This document shows, one piece after another, positions 8,173-16,582 of a stretch of DNA of 19,630 nt. The DNA is from an uncultured Erythrobacteraceae bacterium (GTDB lineage: Bacteria; Pseudomonadota; Alphaproteobacteria; Sphingomonadales; Sphingomonadaceae): the NCBI GenBank assembly GCA_946482075.1, contig CAMLQG010000069.1, positions 1 to 19,630 on the forward strand, read 5' to 3'. How positions within the stretch are numbered: position 1 is the stretch's first letter; the number at the start of each line of letters is the position of its first letter. The position numbers were made by a program, and so were the translations under genes. Under the pieces are notes generated by a model. The model worked only from the letters and a program-made list of their open reading frames with translations, did not search any database and was not told where the DNA came from.

Positions 8173-8208
8173 CCCATTGCGCCGCCGGGATTCCGGCGGC
8201 GCAATGGG
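8173..8208 (-). terminator. 16-bp perfect hairpin downstream of fdxA
   Basis: CCCATTGCGCCGCCGG (8173-8188) and CCGGCGGCGCAATGGG (8193-8208) are exact inverted arms around a 4-base loop. The hairpin lies about 50 bases after the fdxA stop. On the minus strand a TTTT run comes only about 8 bases after the stem, so it is a plausible but not textbook terminator. It could also protect the fdxA mRNA 3' end. Confidence 0.65.
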
Positions 8209-8223
8209 TGAGTCAGGTGTGAC

Positions 8224-8258
8224 GATCTTGACTTACGGGAAGTCCCGTAGGCGAGATC
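8224..8258. repeat. Inverted repeat overlapping the fdxA stop codon
   Basis: TACGGGA and TCCCGTA (8234-8240 and 8243-8249) are exact arms around two bases, flanked by outer arms GATCT (8224-8228) and AGATC (8254-8258). The outer arm reaches the fdxA stop at 8257-8259. With the 16-bp hairpin beyond it, this makes two tandem hairpins at the fdxA 3' end. Confidence 0.6.
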
Positions 8259-8595
8259 AATCGCCTTCGCCGGGCTCGGCGGAGAAGTACTTGTCGAACT
8301 TGCCTTCCTGGCCCTTGAACTCGTCCGCATCCGGCGGGGTATCGCGCTTGGAGGTGAGGTTCGGCCATTCGGCCGAATATTTCGCGTTCAGCTCCAGCCA
8401 TTGTTCCAGGCCGCTCTCCGTGTCGGGGAGAATGGCTTCGGCCGGGCATTCGGGTTCGCAGACGCCGCAATCGATGCACTCGCTGGGATTGATCACCAGC
8501 ATGTTCTCGCCTTCATAGAAGCAGTCGACCGGGCAGACTTCCACGCAGTCCATGTATTTGCAGCGAATGCATGCGTCGGTAACGACATAGGTCAT
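8257..8595 (-). CDS. fdxA: 7Fe ferredoxin FdxA
   Basis: A 112-residue small cytoplasmic electron carrier with one [3Fe-4S] and one [4Fe-4S] cluster. By alignment with Azotobacter FdI, C9, C17 and C50 would bind the 3Fe cluster, while C21, C40, C43 and C46 bind the 4Fe cluster; C12 and C25 are the extra cysteines. The sequence [20 protein letters not shown] is diagnostic. The acidic C-terminal extension is usual for this group. AAGGGA lies about 9 bases before the ATG at 8595. It sits 22 bases downstream of the S4-domain gene and is probably the last gene of the helicase operon, ending in the hairpins at 8173-8258. Its redox partner is unknown. Confidence 0.96.
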   Translation of the reverse strand: MTYVVTDACIRCKYMDCVEVCPVDCFYEGENMLVINPSECIDCGVCEPECPAEAILPDTESGLEQWLELNAKYSAEWPNLTSKRDTPPDADEFKGQEGKFDKYFSAEPGEGD

Positions 8596-8617
8596 GGGCG
8601 GTCTTCCCTTTCAGACT

Positions 8618-8905
8618 TCAACCTCTTTCCCCGGGTGCTATGGCGAAGTTCCCGGCCGCGTCAAGGACGTGATAACACTCGCGCGCTTCTTCCGCGGGAC
8701 CGCGCCTTTTCGGCATCGCCGTGATCTCGATTGCGAGAATTCCTCGCATTAGCGGAAGGGTCAGAATGTCGCTCACGGCGACCTTCTGGTCCAACCTTTC
8801 CACCCGTTCGCCATTGCGCCTTATATGGCCTTCGGACACCCATTTCTGGGCCAGGCTGCGGCTCTTGGCGAAGCGCAGGAACCACAAGAGCCGGTCGATC
8901 CGCAT
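8618..8905 (-). CDS. S4-domain RNA-binding protein (Hsp15-like)
   Basis: A 95-residue protein with an S4 RNA-binding fold at about 1-60 (MRIDRLLWFLRFAKSRSLAQ, then GHIRRNGERV) and a short C-terminal strand/basic region. It resembles Hsp15 (HslR), which binds 50S subunits carrying stalled nascent chains, but the family includes other small RNA binders, so the ribosome-rescue role is an inference. The ATG at 8905 gives the family N-terminus and has GGAG 3 bases upstream; a GTG four codons earlier is possible. It follows the helicase stop by 23 bases and precedes fdxA by 22. Co-transcription with a helicase fits an RNA-metabolism role. Confidence 0.88.
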   Translation of the reverse strand: MRIDRLLWFLRFAKSRSLAQKWVSEGHIRRNGERVERLDQKVAVSDILTLPLMRGILAIEITAMPKRRGPAEEARECYHVLDAAGNFAIAPGERG

Positions 8906-8928
8906 GGTCTCCGCCACGATATCTTCTC

Positions 8929-11475
8929 TCAGCCCTGAGCCAGATCGGCCAGAGCCGCGAAGGGGCTGTTCGGATCGGCCGGTCGTCGGCGCTGCTCCGG
9001 CACATGCCAATCGGAAGCGGGACGGGGTGGACGCCAGCTCCACAAGTCCGGCGCGGGGGGACCATGAGCGCCTTCGGCCAGGCGGCGCGATGGCGCGGGA
9101 TGGAAGCCCCCGTCCCGCAGGAGACGGGCGAAGGCAGGAGGCGTCAGGCCCATCGAGGTGGCAAGCGCAGAAGCGATCGGGAAACGGCGCTTCTTCCCGC
9201 CCGACATGCGCGCATTATGCGCTTCCCTGAGCAGCCTTTCGGCCATGTCGATCCGGATCATCTGCGGCCCGACGCGGCGATAGCCCGCGGGGATCGGTCC
9301 CTGGCCAGGGAGTACTGCCGCCATGTCGGGCGAGAGCGTCCGGCGATCGGCACCGATCGCGTGCAGGAGCCGGCGCGGCGCCGGCTTCAGCAGCGGCGGC
9401 ACGAAGATGTCGAGCGTACCCACCGTCACGCCGAGCTTGCGCAGCAGGCGCCGCTTCTCGGGCGGCAGATGCATCAGCCCTGCCTCCTCCCGCCGGGCGA
9501 TGCCCCCACCTTCCACCAGCATCAGCAGCAGGGCGCGCAGTTCAGGCCCCGTCGAAGGGTCGCGTGCTGCGGCTTCCAGCCTGGCAAGCGACCCCAGAGG
9601 GGAGAGCTGCGCTTCCAGCCATGCTTCGAGCGCCCCCGCCAGCCTTTCGCGCGGGGCCGGTGCCAGTGCGGAGAGCTCGCGCGCGAGCTCGATTCTCGGC
9701 CAGCTGCGCGAGCGGCCGGGGCGCAGCGTGGCGACGATCTGCCCATCGCGGGTGATCGCGCCATTCCCGAGAGCGAGCGCGCCATCTCCGGCCGCGAACA
9801 GCGCTTCGGCCTTCTGCGCCAGCAGCTTCGGCAGATGACGTTCCGCTGCCGCCAGCAACAGCTTGCGGTCGGCATGGCTCGCGCTCTGGTCCGCCACGAA
9901 GCGGAAGCCCTGCAGTGTCCCGATCGCTTCGCCTTCGACCGAGATCGTGCCGTCATCGTCGAGCGTTACGCCAAGAAGGGCGGTATCCTTGCCGATCGTC
10001 TTCATCAGCACGGCAGTCCGGCGATTGACGAAACGTTCGGTCAGCCGCGCATGCAGCGCATCCGACAGGCGGCTTTCGGCGGCGCGGGCGCGCGCGGCCA
10101 TCTCGTCGCGCTCGATGAGCCAGTCGGGCCGCTGGGCGATATAGGACCAGCTGCGGATCGCTGCGATGCGGCCCTGCAACGTGTCGATATCGCCTTGCGG
10201 ATTGTCGAGCTCCGCGATCCGTGCGGCCGCAAAACCGGCTGGAATCGTGCCGCCTTTCAGATCGTCCCACAGCCGGGCGACGAAGCGCGCATGCGATTCC
10301 GTGCCCTGTTGCCGGAAATCGGGCAGCGAACAGACATCCCAGAAGCGCCGCACGGATGCCGGGCGAGTGAGCATCCCGTGGATGGCGGGATCTTCCGCCA
10401 GCCGTTTCAGCACCGCGAGGTCGATCGCCTCGGGCGCGGCGGTCAGCTGGGGTTCGTCCGGCTTGGCTTCCAGATCCCCGATCAGGGTCGCGACATCGTC
10501 GAAACGCGGCTGCGCTTCGCGCCAGAAGAGCTTGGTCAGAGGGGCGAAGCGATGCTCCTCGATCGCGTAGATCTCTTCCTCGGTGAATTCGAGCGACCGG
10601 CCGTCGGAACCGCCGCCGAGCGTGCCGAAGGTCCCATCCTTCTGGTGGCGGCCCGCGCGGCCGGCAATCTGCGCCATTTCAGCGGGCGTCAGCCGGCGCT
10701 GGCGGATGCCGTCGAACTTGGACAGGCCTGCGAAAGCGACATGAGTGACGTCAAGGTTCAATCCCATGCCGATCGCATCGGTCGCGACGATGTAATCCAC
10801 CTGCCCCGACTGGAAGAGTTCGACCTGCGCGTTGCGCGTCTGGGGTGAAAGCGCGCCCATCACCACCGCGGCTCCGCCTCGGAAGCGGCGGAGCATTTCC
10901 GCCACGCCATAGACCTGCTCGGCCGAGAAGGCGACGATGGCGCTGCGCGGAGGCAGGCGGGAAAGCTTGCGCGGACCCACATGGCTCAGGGTCGAGAAGC
11001 GCGGGCGGCTGATGATCTCGGCTTTGGGCAGCAGCGCCCTGACCATCGGTTCGAGCGAGGAGGAGCCGAGCAGCATCGTCTCTTCCCGGCCGCGCGCATG
11101 GAGCAGCCTGTCGGTGAAGATATGGCCGCGTTCGCGATCGGCGGACAGCTGGGCTTCGTCCAGCGCGACGAAAGCATGTCCGCCCCCGTCGCGCGGCATG
11201 GCTTCGGCAGTGCAGAGCAGCCAGCGCGCGTTGGGGGGCTCGATCCGCTCCTCGCCGGTGATGAGCGCGACCTGAGCATCGCCCTTGATCGCCCGTACGC
11301 GGTCATAGACCTCGCGGGCCAGCAGCCGCAGGGGGAAGCCGATCGCGCCGCTCGAATGGGCACACAGCCGCTCGATGGCGAGATGGGTCTTGCCGGTGTT
11401 GGTCGGCCCCAGGACGGCCTTGAGGCGGCCATCGCCGGAGCTGTGTGAAGATGAGCGCGAAGAAGAGGCTTTCAC
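8929..11475 (-). CDS. Suv3-like superfamily 2 RNA helicase
   Basis: An 848-residue ATP-dependent helicase resembling the Suv3 helicase of the mitochondrial RNA degradosome. Numbered from the GTG at 11475, Walker A GPTNTGKTH is at 23-31, the motif II box is DEAQ at 106-109, TDAIGMGLNLDV is near 232-243, and motif VI QIAGRAGR is at 269-276. A long C-terminal region of about 500 residues follows, partly Suv3 C-terminal-like and otherwise of unknown role, ending in a Pro/Arg-rich tail. The start is uncertain: the frame has no suitable ATG. The GTG gives a short Ser-rich lead into the first motif, while a TTG at 11583 would add 36 low-complexity residues; neither has a good ribosome site. Probable first gene of an operon with the S4 and fdxA genes. 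Confidence 0.87.
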   Translation of the reverse strand: MKASSSRSSSHSSGDGRLKAVLGPTNTGKTHLAIERLCAHSSGAIGFPLRLLAREVYDRVRAIKGDAQVALITGEERIEPPNARWLLCTAEAMPRDGGGHAFVALDEAQLSADRERGHIFTDRLLHARGREETMLLGSSSLEPMVRALLPKAEIISRPRFSTLSHVGPRKLSRLPPRSAIVAFSAEQVYGVAEMLRRFRGGAAVVMGALSPQTRNAQVELFQSGQVDYIVATDAIGMGLNLDVTHVAFAGLSKFDGIRQRRLTPAEMAQIAGRAGRHQKDGTFGTLGGGSDGRSLEFTEEEIYAIEEHRFAPLTKLFWREAQPRFDDVATLIGDLEAKPDEPQLTAAPEAIDLAVLKRLAEDPAIHGMLTRPASVRRFWDVCSLPDFRQQGTESHARFVARLWDDLKGGTIPAGFAAARIAELDNPQGDIDTLQGRIAAIRSWSYIAQRPDWLIERDEMAARARAAESRLSDALHARLTERFVNRRTAVLMKTIGKDTALLGVTLDDDGTISVEGEAIGTLQGFRFVADQSASHADRKLLLAAAERHLPKLLAQKAEALFAAGDGALALGNGAITRDGQIVATLRPGRSRSWPRIELARELSALAPAPRERLAGALEAWLEAQLSPLGSLARLEAAARDPSTGPELRALLLMLVEGGGIARREEAGLMHLPPEKRRLLRKLGVTVGTLDIFVPPLLKPAPRRLLHAIGADRRTLSPDMAAVLPGQGPIPAGYRRVGPQMIRIDMAERLLREAHNARMSGGKKRRFPIASALATSMGLTPPAFARLLRDGGFHPAPSRRLAEGAHGPPAPDLWSWRPPRPASDWHVPEQRRRPADPNSPFAALADLAQG

Positions 11476-11576
11476 GCATCGAATGTGGCAAGCAAGCGTG
11501 CCGTCCGCAACCGGCGATGCGGCACTATTCCCCGGCCGTGAACGGATAGCCGCAAAGGCGAGCCGACCCGTCGATC

Positions 11577-11605
11577 TTAGCAAGGTTTTAACTTTAGCCT
11601 GCCAA
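11577..11605 (-). promoter_or_regulatory. AT-rich divergent promoter region, weak -35 match
   Basis: Between the divergent helicase and M23 genes the only AT-rich patch is near 11577-11605. On the minus strand it holds TTGGCA (rc of 11600-11605), five of six to the -35 consensus, but the base set 17 positions on (TGCTAA) is a poor -10. If real, transcription would start downstream of the TTG at 11583 and favour the GTG start of the helicase. Confidence 0.22.
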
Positions 11606-11679
11606 GGATTTCCGTCAGTTCATCCCGCCGGGATCGAAGCCGCGTCGTCGGGACGGCGTGCGGCTTCAGGGAGGGTGCG

Positions 11680-13314
11680 TTGTTCAAGTCGCGCGAGCAT
11701 TTCGACGCCGGGCATGGCCATGGCGAGAATGCGGGTCCGCAAGGCGGAGTCGCGGCGCTAACGCGTGCCCAGATCCTGCTGCCTGCTGATCTCCCTGCAC
11801 CCCGGCAATTCAGCCTTATCCGCAAGCGACCTCTGGTCGAACGCGTCGCTCAGTGGAAAGCGCGCGTCTTCGACCGCGTTTCGGCACTGGATATCGGGAC
11901 GGACCTCGCGCAGGAGATTGGCAGCGCGCGCTGGTATCGCGGGCTCGGCACGATGCTGGGGCTCGGCATGGTGGCGTTGGCCTTCTGGCCCGATTTCGCG
12001 CCGCTCGAAGCCGCGCCCGCGATGCATGTCGATGACCGGGCGCGCGACGAGTTTCGCAGCCAGATGATCATGCCGCTCGCGCTCGGCGCGGATAGCGGCC
12101 GGCACATGGGCGCGACGCAGGCCGTCCGCCTGCTCAAATCCGCGCCGGAACGGCCGCAGATCGAATTGTCCGCCACGCTGGCGCAGGGCGACAGCTTCGG
12201 CCGCATGCTTCAGCGCGCAGGGCTCGGCGCGGGTGAAGCCAATCAGGTGACGTCACTCGTCGCGGGAGCCGTGCCGCTCCAGGATATCGCGCCGGGGACC
12301 AGCGTGGATATCGTGCTCGGCCGCCGTCCCGCGCCGGGCGAAGCGCGTCCGCTCGATTCGCTGTCTTTCCGCGCACGGTTCGATCTCGAACTCGCGTTGG
12401 AGCGCAGGGGCGGGCGCCTCGTGCTCGATCCGCGGCCGATACGGGTGGACGACACGCCGCTGCGCATTCGCGGGATCGTGGGCAACAGCCTCTATCGCTC
12501 CGCGCGGGCGGCGGGCGCGCCGGCCAAGGCGGTCCAGCAATATCTGCGGACGCTGGCGGGCCAGATGGATATCGAAAGCGGCGTCGGCAGCAACGACACG
12601 TTCGACATCATCCTATCCTACAAGCGCGCCGCAACCGGCGAAAGCGAGCCGGGCGAACTGATGTATGCCGGGCTGGAGCGCGGCGCGAAGCCCCGGGCCC
12701 AGCTCCTGCGCTGGGGCAATGACGGACGGTTCTACGAAGCGTCCGGGGTCGGTGAAGTGCGCTCCGGGTTGCTGCAGCCGGTGAGCGGACGCATCACGTC
12801 CACCTATGGCCGCCGCCGCCATCCGATCCTCGGCTATTACCGGATGCATGCCGGGATCGACTTCGGGGCACGCTATGGCGCGCCGATCTATGCGGTATCG
12901 GACGGCATCGTCCAGTTTGCCGGGCGCCATGGCGGTCACGGCAATTACGTGAAGCTGTCCCATGGGGGCGGCATGGCGACCGGCTATGCCCATATGAGCC
13001 GCATCGCGGTGTCCCCCGGCAACCGGGTGCGGCGCGGCCAGGTGATCGGCTATGTCGGTTCCACCGGCCTTTCGACCGGCCCCCATCTCCATTACGAGAT
13101 GTATCGCAACGGGCAGACGGTGAACCCGGCCAGCGTCAGCTTCACCATGCGCGCGCAGCTGGAAGGGGCCGACCTGAAGGCCTTCCGCGCACGCCTTGCC
13201 TCCCTGCAGCAAGTGCCGACCGGCGCTGCGCTCGAAAGCCTTGCGCCGCAGGTGGTCGAGGCCGAAACGCCGTTACGCGAGATCGATCGGCTGGAGAAAC
13301 CCGCCGAGCGTTGA
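11680..13314 (+). CDS. Membrane-anchored M23 family peptidase (peptidoglycan endopeptidase)
   Basis: A 544-residue LytM/M23 zinc metallopeptidase, expected to cleave peptidoglycan cross-links in the periplasm. An N-terminal cytoplasmic part of about 87 residues precedes one membrane segment (about 88-104, GLGTMLGLGMVALAFW). A LysM/OapA-like region (about 162-215, LAQGDSFGRMLQRAGL) and a beta-rich middle follow, then the catalytic domain at about 365-485. Zinc ligands are H390 and D394 (HAGID) and H471 in PHLHYE; H438 and H469 are the other catalytic histidines. All are present, so it is probably active. The TTG start at 11680 is backed by GGGAGGG 5 bases upstream, the best ribosome site around. 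A palindromic repeat follows the stop by 20 bases. Confidence 0.9.
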   Translation: MFKSREHFDAGHGHGENAGPQGGVAALTRAQILLPADLPAPRQFSLIRKRPLVERVAQWKARVFDRVSALDIGTDLAQEIGSARWYRGLGTMLGLGMVALAFWPDFAPLEAAPAMHVDDRARDEFRSQMIMPLALGADSGRHMGATQAVRLLKSAPERPQIELSATLAQGDSFGRMLQRAGLGAGEANQVTSLVAGAVPLQDIAPGTSVDIVLGRRPAPGEARPLDSLSFRARFDLELALERRGGRLVLDPRPIRVDDTPLRIRGIVGNSLYRSARAAGAPAKAVQQYLRTLAGQMDIESGVGSNDTFDIILSYKRAATGESEPGELMYAGLERGAKPRAQLLRWGNDGRFYEASGVGEVRSGLLQPVSGRITSTYGRRRHPILGYYRMHAGIDFGARYGAPIYAVSDGIVQFAGRHGGHGNYVKLSHGGGMATGYAHMSRIAVSPGNRVRRGQVIGYVGSTGLSTGPHLHYEMYRNGQTVNPASVSFTMRAQLEGADLKAFRARLASLQQVPTGAALESLAPQVVEAETPLREIDRLEKPAER

Positions 13315-13333
13315 TCGGTCCCCATCCGCGCGT

Positions 13334-13424
13334 GTCATTGCGAGCTCGGCGCGGCCGGGAGAAGCAATCCGGAAGCGGCACATGAAGCTCTGGACCGCTT
13401 CGGACCCACAGTCCTCGCAATGAC
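13334..13424. repeat. Palindromic intergenic repeat, family A, copy 1
   Basis: A 91-base element bounded by GTCATTGCGAG (13334-13344) and its complement CTCGCAATGAC (13414-13424). Inside are GAAGCAATCCGGA (13361-13373), CTCTGGA (13388-13394) and GCTTC, in the same order as in the copy at 18265-18357. It lies between the M23 and hemB genes and could form one hairpin in RNA or a cruciform in DNA. It may act as a 3' stabiliser or terminator for the M23 mRNA. Confidence 0.85.
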
Positions 13425-13471
13425 GGACCCTGCGGGAGGCAAGTTGGGGCGCGCATCATGCAGCCGATTGA

Positions 13472-14500
<1,029 letters not shown>

Positions 14501-14502
14501 TG

Positions 14503-15075
14503 ATGGCTGCCGCCCCGAATGACGTCACGATCGTCCCGCTTCATGGCAAGACACCCCGGATACACGACAGCGCGTTCATCGCGCCGGGTTGCCGGATCAT
14601 CGGCGATGTCGAGATCGGACCGGATGCGAGCGTGTGGTACAATTGCGTGATCCGCGCGGACGTGAACCGCATCGTGATCGGTGCGCGCACCAATATCCAG
14701 GACGGCACGATCGTCCATTGCGACAGCCCCAAGGCGGATCGGCCCGAAGGCTATCCCACGATCATCGGCGATGATGTGCTGATCGGCCATATCGCGATGG
14801 TGCATGGCTGCGTGCTCGAAGACTGGGCCTTTGTCGGGCTGGGTTCGATCATCATGGACGGGTGCCGGGTGGCTTCGGGCGGGATGCTGGCGGCGGGCGC
14901 GATGCTCACGCCGGGCAAGGTGATTCCGGAACGGCAGCTCTGGGCCGGCCGGCCGGCCAAATTCGTGCGCGACCTGACGGATGACGCGATCGCGCAGATG
15001 CGTCTCGGCGTGTCGGGCTATGTCGAGAATGCGCGCATCCACCGCGCGGCGCTGGATGAAGCGGCGAAGGGCTGA
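14503..15075 (+). CDS. Gamma-class carbonic anhydrase-like hexapeptide protein
   Basis: A 190-residue left-handed beta-helix protein of the gamma-carbonic anhydrase family, proposed to hydrate CO2, though many members are inactive or of other function. The metal ligands are H72 (GTIVHCD) and H96 and H101 (IGHIAMVHG), matching the three histidines of the Cam enzyme. Hexapeptide repeats run from about 25 to 150. The acidic loop found in Cam is absent, as in the CamH/YrdA type. ATG codons occur back to back at 14500 and 14503; the second is chosen because GGGAGG lies 6 bases upstream, and the first would overlap the hemB stop in TGATG. The frame extending back through hemB is a shadow. Probably translated from the same mRNA as hemB. 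Confidence 0.92.
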   Translation: MAAAPNDVTIVPLHGKTPRIHDSAFIAPGCRIIGDVEIGPDASVWYNCVIRADVNRIVIGARTNIQDGTIVHCDSPKADRPEGYPTIIGDDVLIGHIAMVHGCVLEDWAFVGLGSIIMDGCRVASGGMLAAGAMLTPGKVIPERQLWAGRPAKFVRDLTDDAIAQMRLGVSGYVENARIHRAALDEAAKG

Positions 15076-15337
15076 GCTGCCGCCGGCGCAGGCGATCCGC
15101 GCGCTGGCCGACGAGCGGGGGCGGCTGGCGATAAGGGTTACGCCAGGTGCGCGAGCGGAAAGTCTCGAGATCGTCGATGGCCGGCTGCTTGCCAAGGTCC
15201 GTGCCGTGCCGGAAGGCGGCAAGGCCAATGAGGCCGTTCTCGCCTTGCTGGCCGGTGCGCTGGGCGTGGCGAATTCCCATCTGAACTTGTTGCGCGGCGC
15301 AACTTCTCGGGAAAAGCTGATCCAGCTGCCGGAATAG
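15056..15337 (+). CDS. DUF167 (YggU) family protein
   Basis: A 93-residue cytoplasmic protein of the DUF167/YggU family, whose biochemical role is not established. The core IRVTPGARAESLEIV, then LLAKVRAVPEGGKANEAVLALLA, is diagnostic: the conserved glycine/lysine/asparagine cluster GGKANEA is intact. The ATG at 15056 lies inside the end of the gamma-CA gene, giving a 20-base overlap in a different frame, and suggests translational coupling. No strong Shine-Dalgarno is visible. An earlier in-frame ATG at 14981 would add only basic low-complexity residues. The gene ends 20 bases from the convergent kinase gene. Confidence 0.85.
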   Translation: MKRRRAELPPAQAIRALADERGRLAIRVTPGARAESLEIVDGRLLAKVRAVPEGGKANEAVLALLAGALGVANSHLNLLRGATSREKLIQLPE

Positions 15338-15357
15338 CGCAATGACGCAGGGTGGGA

Positions 15358-16530
15358 TTACAGCTTCTTCAGCGCATCCATCGTGCCGAGATCGTCCATC
15401 GCGGTGCCGATGCGGCGGAGGAACTCCAGCGTGATGTCCATCGGCTGCATGTCGGGCATGCCTTCGGCCGGATTGATCGTGATCGTCCACCAGGTGAGCG
15501 CGGTGATCAGCTGCTGGGTGTAATGCAGCCAGGCCTCGTCGAAATCGAGCTTCGGGCCGCCTTCGGCATGCAGATGGTCCAGATAATAGCGCAGCAGGTC
15601 CTTTTCCCAGGCGCGGCGGTCCTCGATCGTGAGCGCGGTGGCGATGGTATAGGCGAAATCGCGGCTCCAATGGCCGCGCACCGCGCATTGCCAGTCGGAC
15701 AGGCCCATCTCGCCATTGCCGGCCACGTACCAGTTCTTCAGATGCACGTCGTGATGGGCGAAAGTCATCGGCTGGGTGTTGTGGAACTCGATCGACTTCA
15801 TCGTGCCGCCCCAGATCTCGTCCGCCCGGGCGAAAAGGGCGGGCGGCAGGACATCGCGCGACTTCTGGAAGCCGCCTTCCGAGCCTTCCTTCATGCCGAA
15901 GATCAGCACCCGCTGGAAATAGTCCGGCCAGGTGAGGAAGTGTTTCGTCGTGGTCTGGATCAGATAGGGATCGGAATAGCATTTGCCGTGCATCCGGGCG
16001 AGCAGGCGCATCTGGCTTTCGGCGCGCGCCCTGGTCATCACCGTGTGGTGATTGCAGAACTCGGTCACGCTGTCGGAAATGTCGCCGAGCATGATCATCG
16101 AGTTCCAGGTCCGGGTGTCGAGCTTCACGAAATAGGCGACCGGCGCCTCGATATCGAGATGCGGACGGACATGGGCGTAGAAGTTGCTTTCGCCCTCGGC
16201 CGACGCACCGATGCCCAGCACCACGCGATTGGCAAGGTTGTGCGCAGCCTTGCAGAAGACGCTGGCGGGCAGTTGGGGCGCGGCCTGGCCGGCCTCGTTA
16301 TAGTGCAACCTGATCTTGCGGCGGTTGGACGATCCATTGTCCACTCCGCCCAGCTCGAAGCCGACGACCTTGGCGCCCGGCACGTCACCGCACAGCACGT
16401 CGGTCAGCCATTCGGCCGTGATCCATTCGAAAGCGATCGGCAGTTCCTCCCGGCTGGTGACCGGATGGGCATTGTGCTCGTGATCGTAACGATAGGCTTC
16501 CTGGATTTCCGCGATCAGTTCGGACGACAT
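15358..16530 (-). CDS. APH-like phosphotransferase family kinase
   Basis: A 390-residue protein of the aminoglycoside-phosphotransferase/choline-kinase-like fold, closest in look to the ecdysteroid-kinase-like (CHK) branch. Motifs numbered from the ATG at 16530 are HHDVHLKNWY with catalytic D261 and N266, and the metal-binding D279 in LSDWQ. An N-lobe lysine is visible in FCKAAHN at about 92. The substrate is unknown; sphingomonad relatives are seen among many uncharacterised, possibly aromatic- or sterol-related genes, so antibiotic resistance should not be inferred. A TTG two codons upstream could also be the start. GGGAG lies about 10 bases before the ATG. It is downstream of the ligase gene by 52 bases, but no shared role is evident. 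Confidence 0.82.
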   Translation of the reverse strand: MSSELIAEIQEAYRYDHEHNAHPVTSREELPIAFEWITAEWLTDVLCGDVPGAKVVGFELGGVDNGSSNRRKIRLHYNEAGQAAPQLPASVFCKAAHNLANRVVLGIGASAEGESNFYAHVRPHLDIEAPVAYFVKLDTRTWNSMIMLGDISDSVTEFCNHHTVMTRARAESQMRLLARMHGKCYSDPYLIQTTTKHFLTWPDYFQRVLIFGMKEGSEGGFQKSRDVLPPALFARADEIWGGTMKSIEFHNTQPMTFAHHDVHLKNWYVAGNGEMGLSDWQCAVRGHWSRDFAYTIATALTIEDRRAWEKDLLRYYLDHLHAEGGPKLDFDEAWLHYTQQLITALTWWTITINPAEGMPDMQPMDITLEFLRRIGTAMDDLGTMDALKKL

Positions 16531-16582
16531 GGGCAATGTCTCTCCCGTTTCCCAGTGGAGCAGTTTTATTGCGCCCGCTCTA

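Noticed and set aside
8731..10848. A 705-codon open frame on the plus strand opposite the helicase
   Set aside because: It is antisense to a gene with intact helicase motifs, is rich in Arg/Gly/Pro as expected for a GC-rich shadow, and shows no domain.
15338..15350. GCAATGACGCAGG after the DUF167 gene as a family A half element
   Set aside because: Only about nine bases match and there is no opposite arm within 100 bases; likely chance.
15358..16530. Antibiotic-resistance aminoglycoside phosphotransferase
   Set aside because: Only the shared kinase fold is visible; it looks more like the CHK/ecdysteroid-kinase-like branch and sits in a chromosomal core context.
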